DNA from: Holzapfeliella floricola DSM 23037 = JCM 16512
Lineage (GTDB): Bacteria; Bacillota; Bacilli; Lactobacillales; Lactobacillaceae
NCBI RefSeq assembly: GCF_001436605.1
Contig: NZ_AYZL01000006.1
Coordinates: 124,001 to 188,000 of the forward strand
Direction: 5' to 3'
DNA length: 64,000 nt
Below, one piece after another: positions 61,312 to 64,000 of the stretch. The notes below the pieces were generated by a model that was given only the letters and a program-made list of their open reading frames with translations, was not told the DNA's origin and searched no databases. The position numbers and the translations under genes were made by a program. Position 1 is the stretch's first letter, and each line of letters begins with the position of its first letter.

Positions 61312-64000
<2,689 letters not shown>

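Overview
The window is a low-GC Firmicute chromosome, most likely a member of the Lactobacillales. The evidence is the gene order recF-gyrB-gyrA-rpsF-ssb-rpsR-gdpP-rplI-dnaB, followed by walR-walK-walH-walI-walJ-htrA-rlmH, strong AGGAGG ribosome sites, double-glycine bacteriocins, a C39 ABC exporter, PepN and T-box control of methionine genes. The genus cannot be fixed from sequence alone. The replication-origin side lies beyond the right end, because recF runs off there.

Layout. 1-4.8 kb: end of a membrane protein, a MarR-TetR pair, a KdcA-type 2-keto acid decarboxylase behind two 15-bp palindromes, ThiT and AzlCD. 4.8-7.6 kb: a divergent restriction-modification pair (C5 cytosine methylase plus Sau3AI/MutH-like nuclease, predicted GATC). 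7.6-12.8 kb: DUF975 membrane protein, three lipoproteins, two XRE regulators with membrane tails, an acyltransferase. 13-16.9 kb: an operon of three paralogous secreted SLAP-like surface proteins with two paralogous XRE-membrane regulators next to it, and a promoter element repeated at both ends of the array. 17.9-24.6 kb: a bacteriocin quorum-sensing locus. 24.6-26 kb: a frameshifted IS3-family element. 26-32 kb: a T-box-controlled methionine operon. 32-42 kb: GNAT, PepN, two flavoprotein disulfide reductases, hxlR-hps-hpi (ribulose monophosphate enzymes), a hydrolase, a broken DUF3278-like gene, RlmH. 42.5-49.6 kb: htrA and the WalRK operon, then tRNA-Lys. 49.6-64 kb: oxidoreductases, an M42 peptidase, and the replication and ribosomal-protein cluster.

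The most interesting part is the bacteriocin locus. Four small genes there were decoded by hand. One encodes an EntF/CbaX-like induction peptide in front of a histidine kinase, a LytTR response regulator and a C39 ABC exporter (three-component system). Two adjacent genes encode double-glycine precursors whose mature parts each carry a GxxxG motif, so they look like a two-peptide bacteriocin. A third, translationally close gene encodes a leaderless one-helix membrane protein whose C-terminus copies the core of one bacteriocin (shared IYNTG-[RK]-DFGRS). This is a candidate bacteriocin-mimic immunity or accessory protein. The structural genes sit between a decayed and a near-complete copy of the same IS, both in the same orientation.

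How the parts work together. The inferred circuit is: induction peptide exported by the C39 transporter, sensed by the kinase, response regulator binding GAAAC-type repeats at the peptide and bacteriocin promoters. In the methionine operon MetA (acetyl type by its GAPIE motif) feeds O-acetylhomoserine to MetY or MetI/MetC, and a YxjG-type enzyme is last. Several genes show lesions or odd residues: a nonsense codon in the DUF3278-like gene, two frameshifts in the IS, GEG instead of GDG in the decarboxylase, Gln at the second QRDR position of GyrA, and loss of the catalytic His in both disulfide reductases.
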